NCBI RefSeq assembly: GCF_027596085.1
Contig: NC_072467.1
Span: 7,865,476 to 7,929,475 of the forward strand
DNA: 64,000 bases
Reading direction: 5' to 3'
From: Anoplopoma fimbria
Lineage: Eukaryota > Chordata > Actinopteri > Perciformes > Anoplopomatidae
Below the pieces are notes generated by a model. The model was not told where the DNA came from, did not search any database, and saw nothing but the letters and a program-made list of their open reading frames with translations. The translations under genes were made by a program, and so were the position numbers. Positions 30,201-43,500 of this stretch are shown here, one piece after another. How positions within the stretch are numbered: position 1 is the stretch's first letter; each line of letters opens with the position of its first letter.

Positions 30201-33200
30201 ACTCAAAACAATCAATTTGTTGCTTAATTTCTGACTATTACAGATTGTACAAACTGGAGAACCGTTAAACTGAAAAGCTAAGTCAAAGTAATAATATCTG
30301 TTTTAATAAATCTGGGTCAGACTCCTAGTATATAAAAATCTTAAAATTGACCATCGAAGTCAATCTAATATTTATTTTTTTTGGAAGAGAATATTAATTA
30401 TTTCTCACCGGCCCACATCAACAAGAGTTTATAAGTGTTTTACCTCTGTTGGTTGCTTTTAAATTGACTAAACATTTAAGAGTCAATAGTAAGAGAACAC
30501 CCTGAAGTTGGATTTGGTAGATCACATCGTTGGAGAATGTTTGATTTAGTCACAATGGTGGATACGCTGTTCTGTAGCTCATGACTTGAATACTTCTGTT
30601 GCGCTTTTTTCTCTCTAACGAACCCTTAATGTTGGTGCATATCATCGGGGTAAGGAGAACCCTTACGTGTGCAACTGCATTTCATAAATGGATTGTTACC
30701 TGGCTGCATTAGTTGGAACAGAGAATGCCAAATTGGTAAGTAAGTTGATATAAAGTTGACGGACTGACTGGTGGCAACTTTGGTCTCTCTCAGAGCCCAG
30801 TTCAACCAATAACCATAGTTTGTAAGATGTCCTATCTGCAACAATTAATCGGCCACACCAATCAATCCGTTTCCATCGTGTACCATGAAAGTAAAATATA
30901 TAACTGGGTAACACATGACTGTGCTCAGATGCCAAAAGGGCAGTTCATTTATGAAAATACCAATCTTGGAGTTTGACAGGTTGGAGAAATTCCATATCTA
31001 GTTTCACTCCAGTATTTCCACTCCCAAAGCTGATAAAGCAAATTCCCGGAAAAAAGCAACGTATCAGCCAATTTTATGTATCATGTGGCACCTTGAATTA
31101 TATATAAGGGTATGCAAATTAAAATGTATCTCGTGCTCTACTTCAAGTTGCTGCAGCAGTATAAGGCCCTGTTACATCATGGTAAGACATTTTTAGGCAG
31201 ATGAAAAAGGAAATGATAAAATGTGGAGGTTGCATAGAAAGATAAAAAGATACAGAAAAATAGGAGCAGAAAATGAGTCTGAACCAGCACAGACTACAAG
31301 CTGGGCAAAGTGTGGTTCTCAGGGGAGTGAGCAGGGGCTCTTCTCCCTAACTGCTCGAGAGACAGGAGGTGTGAGGGGATGGGAGGAGGATGTCTGCCAG
31401 CAGAGACCTGGAGGCTGCCTGTCCTGATTGGATAGAAGTAAGGCCTTTAAGCAAGGGATAATGGATGACAAGGTGTCGGATAAATTACTTTAATTAATGA
31501 TGCTTAATCAGAGAGTAGCTCAGTGGGAGGCAGAGGGTTGCAGCAAATGACAGACTCCTCAGACTTTAATATACCATTTAATCTCACCAGCTGCGAAAGA
31601 TGAATAAATTGTTGCTCATATTTTCTTAAATAAAATTTGATTTGGGCATTTGACTCAAAGCTTGTCATGAGTTCTGCAATAACATCTCTTGACAACACCA
31701 ACCTGCTGCTTCTACCTTTCCATCAACTCAGCTGGCTGTCAAAATACTGACTAAAAAATATTTTGTCTATTAAAATAATATTGCTTTGCAAGCTAAACTG
31801 TGCTGCATAAATCAGAAGTATTACACTTGACAAAATGACAAAACCATGAATGAGCAAACTAGAAAAAAAGCAGTAGGAAAATTGTGAAAAAAAGCAAATG
31901 GCTATTGTTCTTGGTAGGTTTTGAAATGAGTCATAGTCTGAGCTATCAGACACCTACACAGGTACATTTAGCAAACATAAGGTAGGCGAATGCTATTTCT
32001 GTTTGAGTCAGTGAAGGTCTTTTGGCTATTTAAACGGATGGTGAGAGTCACTTGTGCTGCTGTCAATAAACCATTTAACATTTAGGCTTATTCTAGCAGG
32101 TAATAATCATAGAATGTATAAAATATAGGCGTAGTCTCCTTGAAGTCACCTAGAGGTTTGTTCAGTTATTCATTTCGTGGTGTAGGCATTTCATTTAAAA
32201 TTTTTGTAATCAGATATTTGTTTTAGTTTCTTTTTTACCGTTGGGATTACAAACATGCATTAAATACAATAAACTTTAATTGAACTGAAAGACACTTGTT
32301 GCAGAGCTATGACAGAAATGTGGACTCATGGCGGAGTCATTCCCGGACTTTCCAAGCCACAGACAGTGACACATGGGGAGCTCAGGCCAGAGGGCAGAGC
32401 GGAGGCCTACGCAAGCTGCATTACATGCTTGCAGCTGGGCATCTTCAGAGAACTGAGCTGATCCTCACCAGGTGAGAGCCTTGAGGTGCTAGACTCCTCT
32501 GACCTCAGCTAAGGGCTCCTCTAACAATCGTTCCCAGCGAGATGCGGTGACAGAGGGAACAAGCCATCTTCATAACACTTCTAACCAAACTTCAAGCATC
32601 TCTTATCTGGGGTCAAAGGAACTCTTACCAAAGTAAATAAAGAGTGGGCTGACTTTGTGTATTAGACTGCAGTGTGCTCTCACACCGAGGATAAATGAAT
32701 TAATACTGCCACAGCAACACTTTTTCATGATTTATAAAACATTTAATTGGGTCAATCTGCTATGAGTGCAAGGTCTGCCCTTTGTCTAAGCAGTCACTTG
32801 ATAGTCATGTCACAAGACAGCCCATGAGCTAAATTAGCGTGATGTAATGAGGATGGACTTTTTCTATAGATCTAATGATTGAACAGCCACTGTGCTCCAT
32901 TTACACTCTTGTCCAGGTACCATGTCTAACACCATTAACCCTCTGAACCCCAACGGCAGGATACAAAAGCATGTTTTCTATCAGCAATCCCCAAAACTAC
33001 ACTGTTTATTAAAACTGAAAAAAAGATGGTTAATACAAATGTACAAACCGCTTGAACCGTTTTATGGAGTATAGTTAGTTATAGCATAACCACAAGGAAA
33101 AAGTTTAGTTCCTTAACAAAAGAACAACCATGATTATTAAATACTCAGACTACTTTGTCATAGCCATGCCCCTGGGTTCATTTCTTTTTCTTGCAGGAGC

Positions 33201-34031
33201 AAAAAGTTTTTACTAGCAGTAAAACTATGGAAATGATAAAATGAACAGCACTGGTGAATCACTGACTGGAATCACTGACTGAATGCAGGAGTCTGTTACC
33301 CCCTTTAAGCAGATTATAATTAAGGTATAAAAGCTTTTTTTTTTTCTTCATAAACTGTTCCTTTTCATAGAGCCTGTATTGTACCACCTTCATGCCAAAT
33401 GATGGTGTTCCTGAATAACCCAACATATCTTGAAAATAACATTATATAGCATGTCTTGCTAAGATATGTGACTGAGCAAAAGCAATCAAAGGTTTAAAGG
33501 GTTAGAGAAGCAGGGTTATCAAGTTATCTCCATGCTTCCATGGTTTGCACACACACACCCCTCACCCCTTCATTCCTGAGGATATAAAACTTTTTTTTTT
33601 TTGCAAAACTCAAGGACTAGCACATGGTTTACTTTTAATACGGTTATGAAATTGCACACAGGTGATGCCATAGAGGCTCTAACTGTGTCTGTCTGATGCT
33701 GTGACAGCTGAACTTTATTACTGTGCCTGATTAGATGATTATATTTTAGGTTTTGGTCAATGGATCAACACTTCCCAAAGTATGTCCATTCTCTCACTTT
33801 CTTGTTAACCACCTGCCCTCTTTCTGTTCCTGCATCAATCCCGCACAGACAGATACTTTAATAGAAGCTGGGAGCAAATCACAGGCTTTTCGCTGACGGA
33901 TACATTGGCTTGTCCCAGCCTGAGTGCTTATCACATGCACAACTCATTGGAGTAGATGGAAAGGAGGCTGGATCTTGACAAATGGTAATAGTTCTCCCAA
34001 AGATGCCACTTTGCTTTACATTACACACACA

Positions 34032-34250
34032 AGGATCATCCGTCCATTAGCTATACTCGCTTATCCTTTGAAAGATAAGCCTTGAAATCACAGGGCTGAC
34101 ACATAAAGACACACAGACATTCACGATCACTTTTGCAGTTGACAGTTAACCTAAGCTGCATGTCTTTGGAAAACATACACAGGCCGAAGGAGACAATGCA
34201 ATCTCTACACAGAAAGGCCCCAGCCGGCTTTTCATTGCCTTTATAAGGAT
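34032..34250 (+). repeat. Remnant of an abundant teleost interspersed repeat
   Basis: The order of words (ATCCGTCCATTAGCTATACT, CGCTTATCC, CACAGGGCTGACACATA, CATTCACGATCAC, GCATGTCTTTGGA, ACAGAAAGGCCCCAGCCGG) follows a repeat that is very common in fish genomes, probably the 3' part of a non-LTR element. Internal deletions have shortened it. The family was not determined. Confidence 0.6.
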
Positions 34251-37200
34251 CAACCAAAAAAAACAAATTATATTGTTTGCTTCAAATGCCGCCCTAATAA
34301 GATAGATATCTACATTTTTACGTTTGCTTTCATTATGCTGTCTCAGAAAGAATAGGAAGTCCAGATTGGTTTCCATGTGGAACTTATACACAGGAAGAGT
34401 CTCAGATCCAACACAAAGATGGATAAAGCCACAGTCCAACAGCCAGCTACACAATAAATAAACATAAATCCTCCTCTGGCTCCCTTAGTGTTGATCTCAT
34501 TAAATAGCCTTTCCCTGGCTGATCAAAAGAGACTGCTGGGTACTCCATCTGTGAACTGAGTCCTACAAAACCCAATGAAGATGTTATTTAGCATTAATGG
34601 CACTCCATATAATTCTGTTCTACCTGACAACTGTTTTGGACCAACTTGTCCTTTAGATTAATTATAAGAAGGTGATATGCTGAATGCATGACTAGTCCGT
34701 CATGAACCTGATCCAGGCTAACATTAAGCAACAATATGTAGGCCTATAAAAATGAAAAATATGACCCATACAGTAAATCTCATTGTCCCAAGCTTTTCCT
34801 GTCACTGCATCTTAAACCATCATTTAAACTATGCCACATCACGTAGCTTGTTGATCATATGATAAGTATTAGAGCCTTAGGAAAGACTAAATATGGAAAG
34901 GAGAGCAGTTCTTCTAATAACAACTTCCATATTTGTATTCATCTTGTGATTCCTCTCCACAGCAAGTCAAAGACCAGTTAAATCAGTCTTTAAAATAAAA
35001 TTAACATTTAGTAAGTGCTATCAAGGCCGCTTGGTGATTATTATTTCAACATGTAAGACAGTGAACAAGAAAAAAAGAAGTCCACCTTGACTTGTGAGAC
35101 AAAGACACAGACAAAAAGGTGACATTTTGGTATTTTAAGTGTGCATCGAGCAGTACGTCTTTCATTCAATAAAACACAGAGGTGAATTTAGTGTAAAGTT
35201 GAGTTGGTGGAGACAAAGTTCTGTTTTCTGCCCTTTCCACCTGTGTAAACCAAATAGTGACCACAGTACTGTTGGTGTGGGGTAACGGAAACAGTGTTCA
35301 CTGCTGATGTGATTGATTGGAAATGCGGAGAAAATTTAAGACACCCTCCATCTGTTGACCCCCATTATTTTTTAATTCTGTGCCCATTGAATGGACACTA
35401 CATCATGTGCACAATCCTAAGCCCTATTAATGGAACGAAAAGAAAAAGTGAGACAATAGTACTCTGGGTGTGGGCTGCTGGGTACAGGTTGATTCATTTT
35501 GCCTGGTTAATGTGTAATTTTCAGTTAAATCGCATAAGTCCACATGCTGCGGACACATGCCAAAATAAACAGCTTGGGCAAGGCTGAATCCAAACGCTTC
35601 CTGACTGATATGAGCGGGCTAGTGATGTTTTTTCACGGCTACCACAGTACAGTCTTCTACCAACTTAGGGCTGGACAGAATAGCAAAGCAAACGCAACTT
35701 CAGGATACCAAAAGCATAGACTACAGCTCTGTCACTTTTATCGGTGTGATTCCACCACACCAAAAGGAACTTTCTTTCACAGTAAGAGGGGTAAATGCGT
35801 GTGAGTGAGTGTAATATGAAAGCCTGGTTTCAGTCTTTTGCCCAATGGACAGATGTGCTGAACAGCTGTCTGTCCAGACCTGTGTATTCATCTAAACAAC
35901 ACGAAAGACACTCGTACACTTATCCTTCCAGGAGAGACCAAAATGCACAGTGTGCTTAGGATGGGAGGCTGGAAAAAAATTGAAACTAGTCATTACACTT
36001 CCTCTGCCACTGTTTGAAAGATCAACATGTACTCCAGGCAAACTGCCTGTTTGAGGGCTTTGCGTATCTGAAGTATCATTCTGTAGCCAACTGTCCTTAT
36101 GCAACCCCAAATATTTACTCAGTTCAAACCCAAATGAATTGGACACACCCTGTAAACTGCTGATCTCAGTTCTGTCAAACGGTTTCTCCTTTTTCAATGC
36201 TGCTGTACTGAGCTCCAACTTTGCAACACTGACACACAACTGCTCACTTGGAAATGCACAAAAACAGCACAAATGGAAGCTTCACAGCAGTTAATGACAT
36301 TATGATCAGAAAGCTGCAGAGAACAAGTACACTTAAGATGTAATAAAAACTGACATAAACAGAAAGTACATCTACTTCTCACACCTTAAGAGACATGCCC
36401 TAATTCTTTCTTCTGTTAAAAAGTGAGTTATTCCTCCTGGAAACACCGGGTAAAAATGTACTTGCATTCGTGTCAAATTTTGAAAGTAGAATGACACCTG
36501 AGAGAAAACAGGTTCAGAAAATGAAACCATAACCTTGGACTGTAACATGTGAATGGCGCATGCAAACCGTGTGATTAACTGAAGCTAAAACAGATTGCTA
36601 GCCAATTCAGCTAAGTGTATGCATTAATAAGTCATTAAAGAGTGGCCTTGCAGGTGAGAGCTCAGCTTACCTTTCACCTGAGCCGCTGGAGACACTGCAT
36701 CCAGAGGCCTTTGTTGGAGCAGCCTGTCTCACCTTCGGAGATACAAAAGTAAGAGTAAGGTTTCACTTTAACTCACATAGTACAAACAGACAAAACTGGC
36801 TCACTCCTGGTGTCTGTCCTTCCCATGCTCCTCCTGATCACACCACTGTGTTAAGGAGGGTGGAGCTCCACCTCAGCCAGCCTCACTCCCAGGGAGCAGC
36901 TAATGTCTCAGTGGGTCGAATGCTCTGCTTTCCACCTGAACACACACTGCTCTCAGTCGGTTGCTGAGCTAGTCTCCAGTTAACGTAGATATGACACTTA
37001 AGAACTACTTTAACGGACTATCTTTAATCCAATCCAATAATAAAAGGTCATTGAAAGTAAGAGTTAAACTGAAGAGCACTCTGTATGCTTTTTGAAGGGA
37101 AGGAACAGGATTCTGTTCAGTATGTGTGTTTACCGAGTCAACAGAAACAGCTCAAATATACACACTTACACACTATCACACACATGGAGGACTACTACTC

Positions 37201-38020
37201 TTACACTAAATAAATACACACCCTGGTAGGATGTGACTCCAGGTAGACTGAAGGAATCTCACAGTATAATGTACATTTTAAATCCACTTCTCATTTTAAT
37301 CTAAGTTTTGACTCCCATTCTAATTGGTTGCACTTGACTTACAGTATTTTGTTCATTGTTTACAGCTAAAAATGCAGTTTTCAACACCCCATTTTGGTTC
37401 TTCCCATTGTTTTCCCTTGCAAAGAACAAAGAACAATGCATTCTCAAACAGCTGGGATGTGTGATAAGCCACAAATCCAAAAACCAAAGCAAAACACACG
37501 CATCATTTCACACAGAAGCAAGCACACACAAACACGAAAAAAAAAAAATGGATTAATTTCTAAAAGATGCAGAGTCACATCCACATATTCTATATTGTAA
37601 TCACTCAACCCAAAGCAATTCAGTATCGCACCAGATGTGCCGCAGGGAAACACACAGAAGACATTCTGTTGTCACATTGTAGGAATATTCAATGTTTACC
37701 TCTTTAGTACGGACATGAATAAACATTTGCACATTAGAAGACTGTCACTATGAAATATTTTTTGTTGGATCATTACCATTTTACTGGTAGGTGAACTTAC
37801 ACTACAGTATCACAAATTCCATGGCTTTACCAAGGTTTCAGTAAGTGTATAAAACCTGCAGAAAATCGAATATAATTTAAGTAGTTCAAAACTGGAATTA
37901 CTGCCTTGCGGTGTTGCAGTGTACGTCCATGTCAAAACATTTTCATAATTCTAGCCTGCTAGACATTTGAGTAAAAATGCCACATTTTGCATATTCATTC
38001 TTAAATTATAGCCAAATATA

Positions 38021-38282
38021 TGTTTTGTGAGGTCACAGTGACCTAAATATGCAGACATTTCATCAAGGTGTTCCCGAGATATCACGATAATGGGACGAAC
38101 TTGTGGTCACTGTGACCTTGATCTTTGACCACAAAATATCCGAATGGGTCGGATTTCATGTCTCAGTGACCTTGACCTTTGACCTCCAAAATCAAAATCA
38201 GCTCATCCTTGAGTCCAGGTGGACAATTGAAGAAACTTCCTCCAACCGTTCCTGAGATATCACACTCATAATGCATCTATGA
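38021..38282 (+). repeat. Dispersed teleost repeat with tandem TGACCT half-sites
   Basis: The element shows repeated words GTCACAGTGACC, GTGACCTTGATCTTTGACC and CAGTGACCTTGACCTTTGAC, with GTTCCCGAGATATCACGATA and CCGTTCCTGAGATATCACAC spaced by about one unit. It is internally repetitive and resembles an interspersed repeat I know from many teleost introns. The most conserved copy includes TGACCTTGACCTTTGACCT at 38167-38185. Confidence 0.6.
38167..38185 (-). promoter_or_regulatory. Composite DR1 + ERRE-like nuclear receptor site (repeat-borne)
   Basis: Read on the minus strand the 19-mer is AGGTCAAAGGTCAAGGTCA. It contains a perfect DR1 (AGGTCA-A-AGGTCA, the consensus for PPAR/RXR, HNF4 and COUP-TF) overlapping a perfect TCAAGGTCA (the ERR/SF-1 type extended half-site). 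It lies in osbpl5 intron 1. Use in vivo is inference only. Confidence 0.4.
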
Positions 38283-40107
38283 GGTATAAAAAGACCTTGG
38301 CATGGATCTCTGCCAATGACACCCCAGTTCATGAGCCAACGGCCAACCAAAAGGTAAAATCGGTCGGGCAGCAGAGACAGAAACTGTGCCTTTAAATTGT
38401 ATCACTGAGCAAAGGAGGAAGCACTTGAGTATGTCTAATCTAAATAAGAAGTGAACTGAGAGAGAATCCCTGAGCTGACAGTGCTGGAGGGGCAAAGACA
38501 AAGGGGGGAGGCAGTGCAGAGGAGACGTACGTCAAACACAAACAGCAAGTAGAGGAAAACAGAGAGACATGGAGAACAGGAAGTGATGATCCACGATCGG
38601 CTAAAAGGGTCATGCAATCCTCAAAATAGCAAAAACAGCACTCATTTCTATTTACATTTTGGCTTTGTACTACACAAAAGTAGAATTTGTAAGACGTGGA
38701 CAACATATGTCACAAGAACGACAACATGTACAAAGAGTGGAAAGTGACCCAGTGAAGTGAAGACACTGTGACCCAGAAAGTGGCATGGTTTGGATGGAAG
38801 TACTCCAAAACTACACCACTTTCTAATACACACTCCTAGCTGTCCTACATTTTCTCATTCAGACCAGATGTTTAAGTCTCTTTTTGGGACCAATTCACAG
38901 TGCAATAAAACAAACTTAATGCCCTGTAGAAGTGTAACAGTATTTGGGGGTGAGGTTGCATTCACTCCATGACCTGTATTCCTTTCTACCTCCACTACGC
39001 TCTCAAACAACGCACCAATTGCTCACAAAAAAACATGGATTTTCCTTGATATATCATTTTGAAATGGATTTTGGTAACAACCACGACTGTGACAGCTGAT
39101 ATACAACACTATCACTTACTGCAGAGGCTTGAACTTTCGCTCAAGAGACTTTTACCTTCAAATTGTACTAATAGCTTAGTGTAACTGGGCTTAATGAAAT
39201 ACAGGGAACAATTAGCCACACTAGCCCTACAACTGAAAACGATATGGTTATAGATGGGTTTAGCAATGCCACATACATATTGTATAACCAGCGCTGTTAG
39301 CATGGGACTAAGTAACATTTATATCAGAACTCTGAGAGCTGGCCAACTTTCCCAGCAGAGAGCCAAAACTGACTCATAGGAGGGGACCAGGCCAAATCCT
39401 GCCCACTGATTTATAGTTGTGTCTCCGGCTCGAGTTAGGGAAACAATAGGGAAGGGTGAGAATATTACTGTGATGCAAGAAGTATGTGCTCCAACTGGGA
39501 ATGTAGTAGTGGCTTGGCACTGAGGCAAAACTGATAAGGGATAACAACTGGCTGACATTCTGATATGAGATTTTATTGATCTATTCAAAATAACCCTAAC
39601 CCTGAATGTGATACACAGTCTTTTCACATCTGTCCATCGACAGTTTTTTAAATAGTGATGTGCAGAAAATCAGACTGTACTATTAGATTTGTCAACTCCA
39701 TCAGCAAGTTTTTTCTTTTTGTCCTTGCTTACCCTGTCCCATTTAAGTTCACAGTTCTTTTTTGTATACATTCTAATTTTCCTTAAGTGTAAATAGTGTA
39801 CCTTTACATTGTGGGCATTTCACAAATAATTTAAAAGACCTCCAAAACCTTCAAAAGTCAAGCATCTGTAATAAAACCACCTTCACTTCCTTCTCCATCC
39901 ATGCATGCCCACTTAGCTTCTGTAATCTTAAGAAAGTTTGAAGCAGGCGATACATGGCTCTTCAGTGAAGGTAGATTAAAAGCCAATATGAAGTAAGTGA
40001 CTGTTTAGACACTGCATATTTCAATTAACTATTATTATACAATATCCTTTATCATCTCCTTGGTCTGAGATTCATATACGTGGCTAATGGAGTCTGATAG
40101 TCTGTTT

Positions 40108-40567
40108 TAGGGATGCACATATATCGATAGATATCGGGCTAATACGGACTCAAATGGCTGGATCAGGTATTGTTGGCAATGGTCTCTATTCAATTCAATT
40201 ATGTTTATATACTATATACATTATCTACTGGAAATTTAATCCCTGTTTAAATTTTGACCAATTTGTCTGTGGATTAAAACCTTTTACACTTGAATTGTGC
40301 TATTCTTTTTACCAAGTTGCTGATTTCAATTTAATTATTTTAACAATGAATACAAATTCAGTAGATTTATATATGTATGTATTTGTTACATTCTCTTTTA
40401 ATAAAGTTAGGAAAGCAATGTTTAAGTCAATGTTTTACACATAAAAGAATGATCCCAGTCACTTCCACACATACAGTTTATTCATTTAAAAATCGGCTCG
40501 TATTGGGCGATACTCAAAGCCCAGTTATTGCTATCTGGAGTGAAAACGTTCGATTGGTGCGTCCCTA
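40108..40567. mobile_element. Degenerate hAT-like non-autonomous element
   Basis: The left end TAGGGATGCAC (40108-40118) and the right end GTGCGTCCCTA (40557-40567) are inverted with one mismatch. Internal words such as ATATCGATAGATATCGGGCT and GTATTGGGCGATACTCAAAG resemble TATCGG/GATACT-rich hAT elements of fish. Flanking 8-mers do not match, so the target duplication has decayed or the ends are slightly misplaced. There is no transposase frame. Confidence 0.55.
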
Positions 40568-43500
40568 TTTACAAAGTCCCCTTAGGTGTACTGGGATTGT
40601 TTGTCGAGTGAAGCCTGGGCTCACAGACCACAAACTTAATCATTCAAAAATCACAAACCTAAAGCACAGGGACACAAAGGGAACACTCACTGCTCATAAT
40701 GACAGCACATTAGATTTTAAAGGAATGACACTAAGTCTAAGGGCACTTAACAATAAGTGCACTCAATGGCTTAGATACTAATTATTCTTCTTCAAGCAGC
40801 CTCTTGCCCTGGGGCTCATTGTCAGTCCCTTTAGGTTTAACTCCGGGTTGGCAGCCAACAGCAGTAATCTAAAAAGGGCCCTATGTTCTGATGCTTAGAA
40901 ACTTAATAATACTGATGATAAAACAGAATAGACTAAATTATGAAAGATAAAGTTGGTGTAGCAAATTGTACTGGTGTAAGAAAAATGTTTGTAATGCAAG
41001 GTAAACAAACAGTATAGCTGTGACTTTTACAACTAACTGGATGAGCTTCAGATACAATCGCTTCTAGAAAAATGTAAAACATGTCTATTTTGTGTCACCC
41101 TGGTAAAACGGTTTGCTTTGCAAATATGTATATGATTATTAGTGATAAAGCAATGCTCTACACTACTTTTAATATAAGAATTTTAAAGAATTGTCTGAGC
41201 CTTAAAGCACAACTATTAAAACCGATCCTGCTGTAAACATGAGCAATAAGTGACGTCAGTGTTGTACTTGATGTACAGCCTAACATTCTGTTTAATAATT
41301 AACAAAATATTAACCTTGAATGGCAGTTCATCTTCATAAGTGAACTGTGGCTGATTGCCAGGTTGTTCATTAAAGGCTTCTGACCTGGTTAGAGGTATAG
41401 TCTCCAAGGAGAGAACAGAGATGTCTTAGGAGACACAGGTATGATGTGGTTCTGCTGAACCTTACATAAGTACCAAATACATTGTATTTTCAGTTCTCTC
41501 CATTCAGTTGCCTTTTCTCTCTCTCTCTCTCCTGGGAGTTGGCTAAAGACATTTTAACATCAATATTATTAAATTAAGCTTCAAGCCCCTGATAAAGACA
41601 CCTTTCCACCAAAAGCCTGATAGTGTCCGACTTGTGTTCAACCTAGGACAGGAGAAAAGCCGTTGACCAAATCAGATCGACCAATAATCCGCTTCACGGT
41701 GTAAATCTGGATGGCATAGATAAGGTGTCTTTTTCAACGTCACTTCCCACTGCTTGACAATTTACATATAGTGAGCATTGGAATACGTGTTATATATCAG
41801 GGCTTGAAATACAATCTACACATGCACAGTAGTGCACGTAGATTTTGAGCTGTGCATGAAATTCTCAGCTCTACATGCGCCGGTGCACAAAAATTCAAGG
41901 CTGCCAATCTTCATGCATTGACCATGAGATTCACACTATTGACACTTTACACACACTCTCACGCCACACATTGATTTTCTCACGCAGTGAAAAACTAATT
42001 TATAACTGATAATGTTGTAGTGCAAAAAAGAGGACACTGACAGCTCAAAGGAGAACAAGACAGAGCAGCACAGCACAACAGCAGCAACATAAAACGATGC
42101 AATCAAGTGATTGGGAAATCCAAATTAAGCAAGCCACAGCTTAGAAGTTGATGTTTTTCTATTCATGCTGTTACAGTACCAGTACTTTCAGAGGTTTGCT
42201 GAAATGTTCAATGTAATCCTGTTCAGTGTAAACCTGACTATGACCGTGTTATATTTGAAGTACTAAACTGAATGGTTTTCGAAAATATTAAAAGGGAAAG
42301 TTTTGGCTCAATTTCCATTTAAGGTCTAACATTCATGATTTCTTCATATTTAAAAAAAAGGGAAATGCATCAGTGTACAGCAAATTTATTTTTTGAGATC
42401 TCTATGTTGGCCATAAACAAACAAATGCATAGCATATGAATATTTCTCTGAACATTTGAAGACGTTCAAAGTAGGATATGCTGTACATGTAGGTAAAAAA
42501 AGAGACACCATCACTTATAATGTCCCTAGTTTAGAAAAAAGGCTAGTGAAGCCACCATTGAACCAAAGCTAAAGGCGTTGCCTACATTAGCCGTGTTGGC
42601 TGTGTGTTGAAATGATTAGCTTGCTTGGAAGGTGACACTGCTCAATCACTAAAGAAACTTTAGCGCATCAACAAAAAAAATATAATAATCTGGCATCAAA
42701 CGAATTCTCTGACAATTTTAGAGAAATACACTTTTTCCTCCCATACTGTGAGTTAGATGAGAGGATCAATATTGATACAGTACAGGGATCAGACCAGGAT
42801 GTGTTTCTGAGCAAAGGGAGGAAGTGGGTTGGAAGTTCTAAACGCAAGGAGTCACAAACACTGGAGGGTGGGCACACAGAGAAACAAATACAGCAGCAAC
42901 CAATTAAGAAGTTTCCATGACCATTTTAGAATTGGTTCCTGTGTGACACCTGGTCACTGTTGAAATACCATTGTTACCAACAAGGTTCAAACTGTCCATG
43001 GCCACTATTATTGGTAAAAGTCAAAGATAAAACCCCTTTACAGTCACCCTTCATGTCCAGGGGGTGTGTAGATCTAAAGTATCACTTTAAGACTGAAGTC
43101 AGATGATGGTCCCATGTCATGGAAATCGTCCTTGCTCTGAAACCTGAGGTCTTTCTTAAAGGGTTGAGGTGATTATTGCGTTCTTGGCAAAGGGAGCTAC
43201 AACTGAGTGTCACAAGTATCCTTTAACACAGTGTCACTTTCTCCCCTCACCTGACTACTCCATTAGGAAAACAAAACCGACACCCGCTACACAGCCTCAT
43301 AAATACAATGCTGACACCTGGGTATACATTTTGTGAGGCAAAGTTACATTGATAGTTACAGATTTGTCTGTAGCCACTAGAAGGCCATGAGAGGAGAACA
43401 TCAGCAGGCAGATGCCAAACATTAGAGCCAATCTCACAAAGTCTGCACAGAGCACCATAATGACCATCCAAAGAGGGCTTTAACAGGCTGACATTAAGCC

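Noticed and set aside
35892..36272. 126-codon minus-strand frame in osbpl5 intron 1
   Set aside because: No recognisable family, no flanking consensus splice pair and no upstream promoter features. The length is within chance for 27 kb of intron.
39589..39602. TAACCCTAACCCTG as interstitial telomeric repeat
   Set aside because: Only about two units are present, well within chance.
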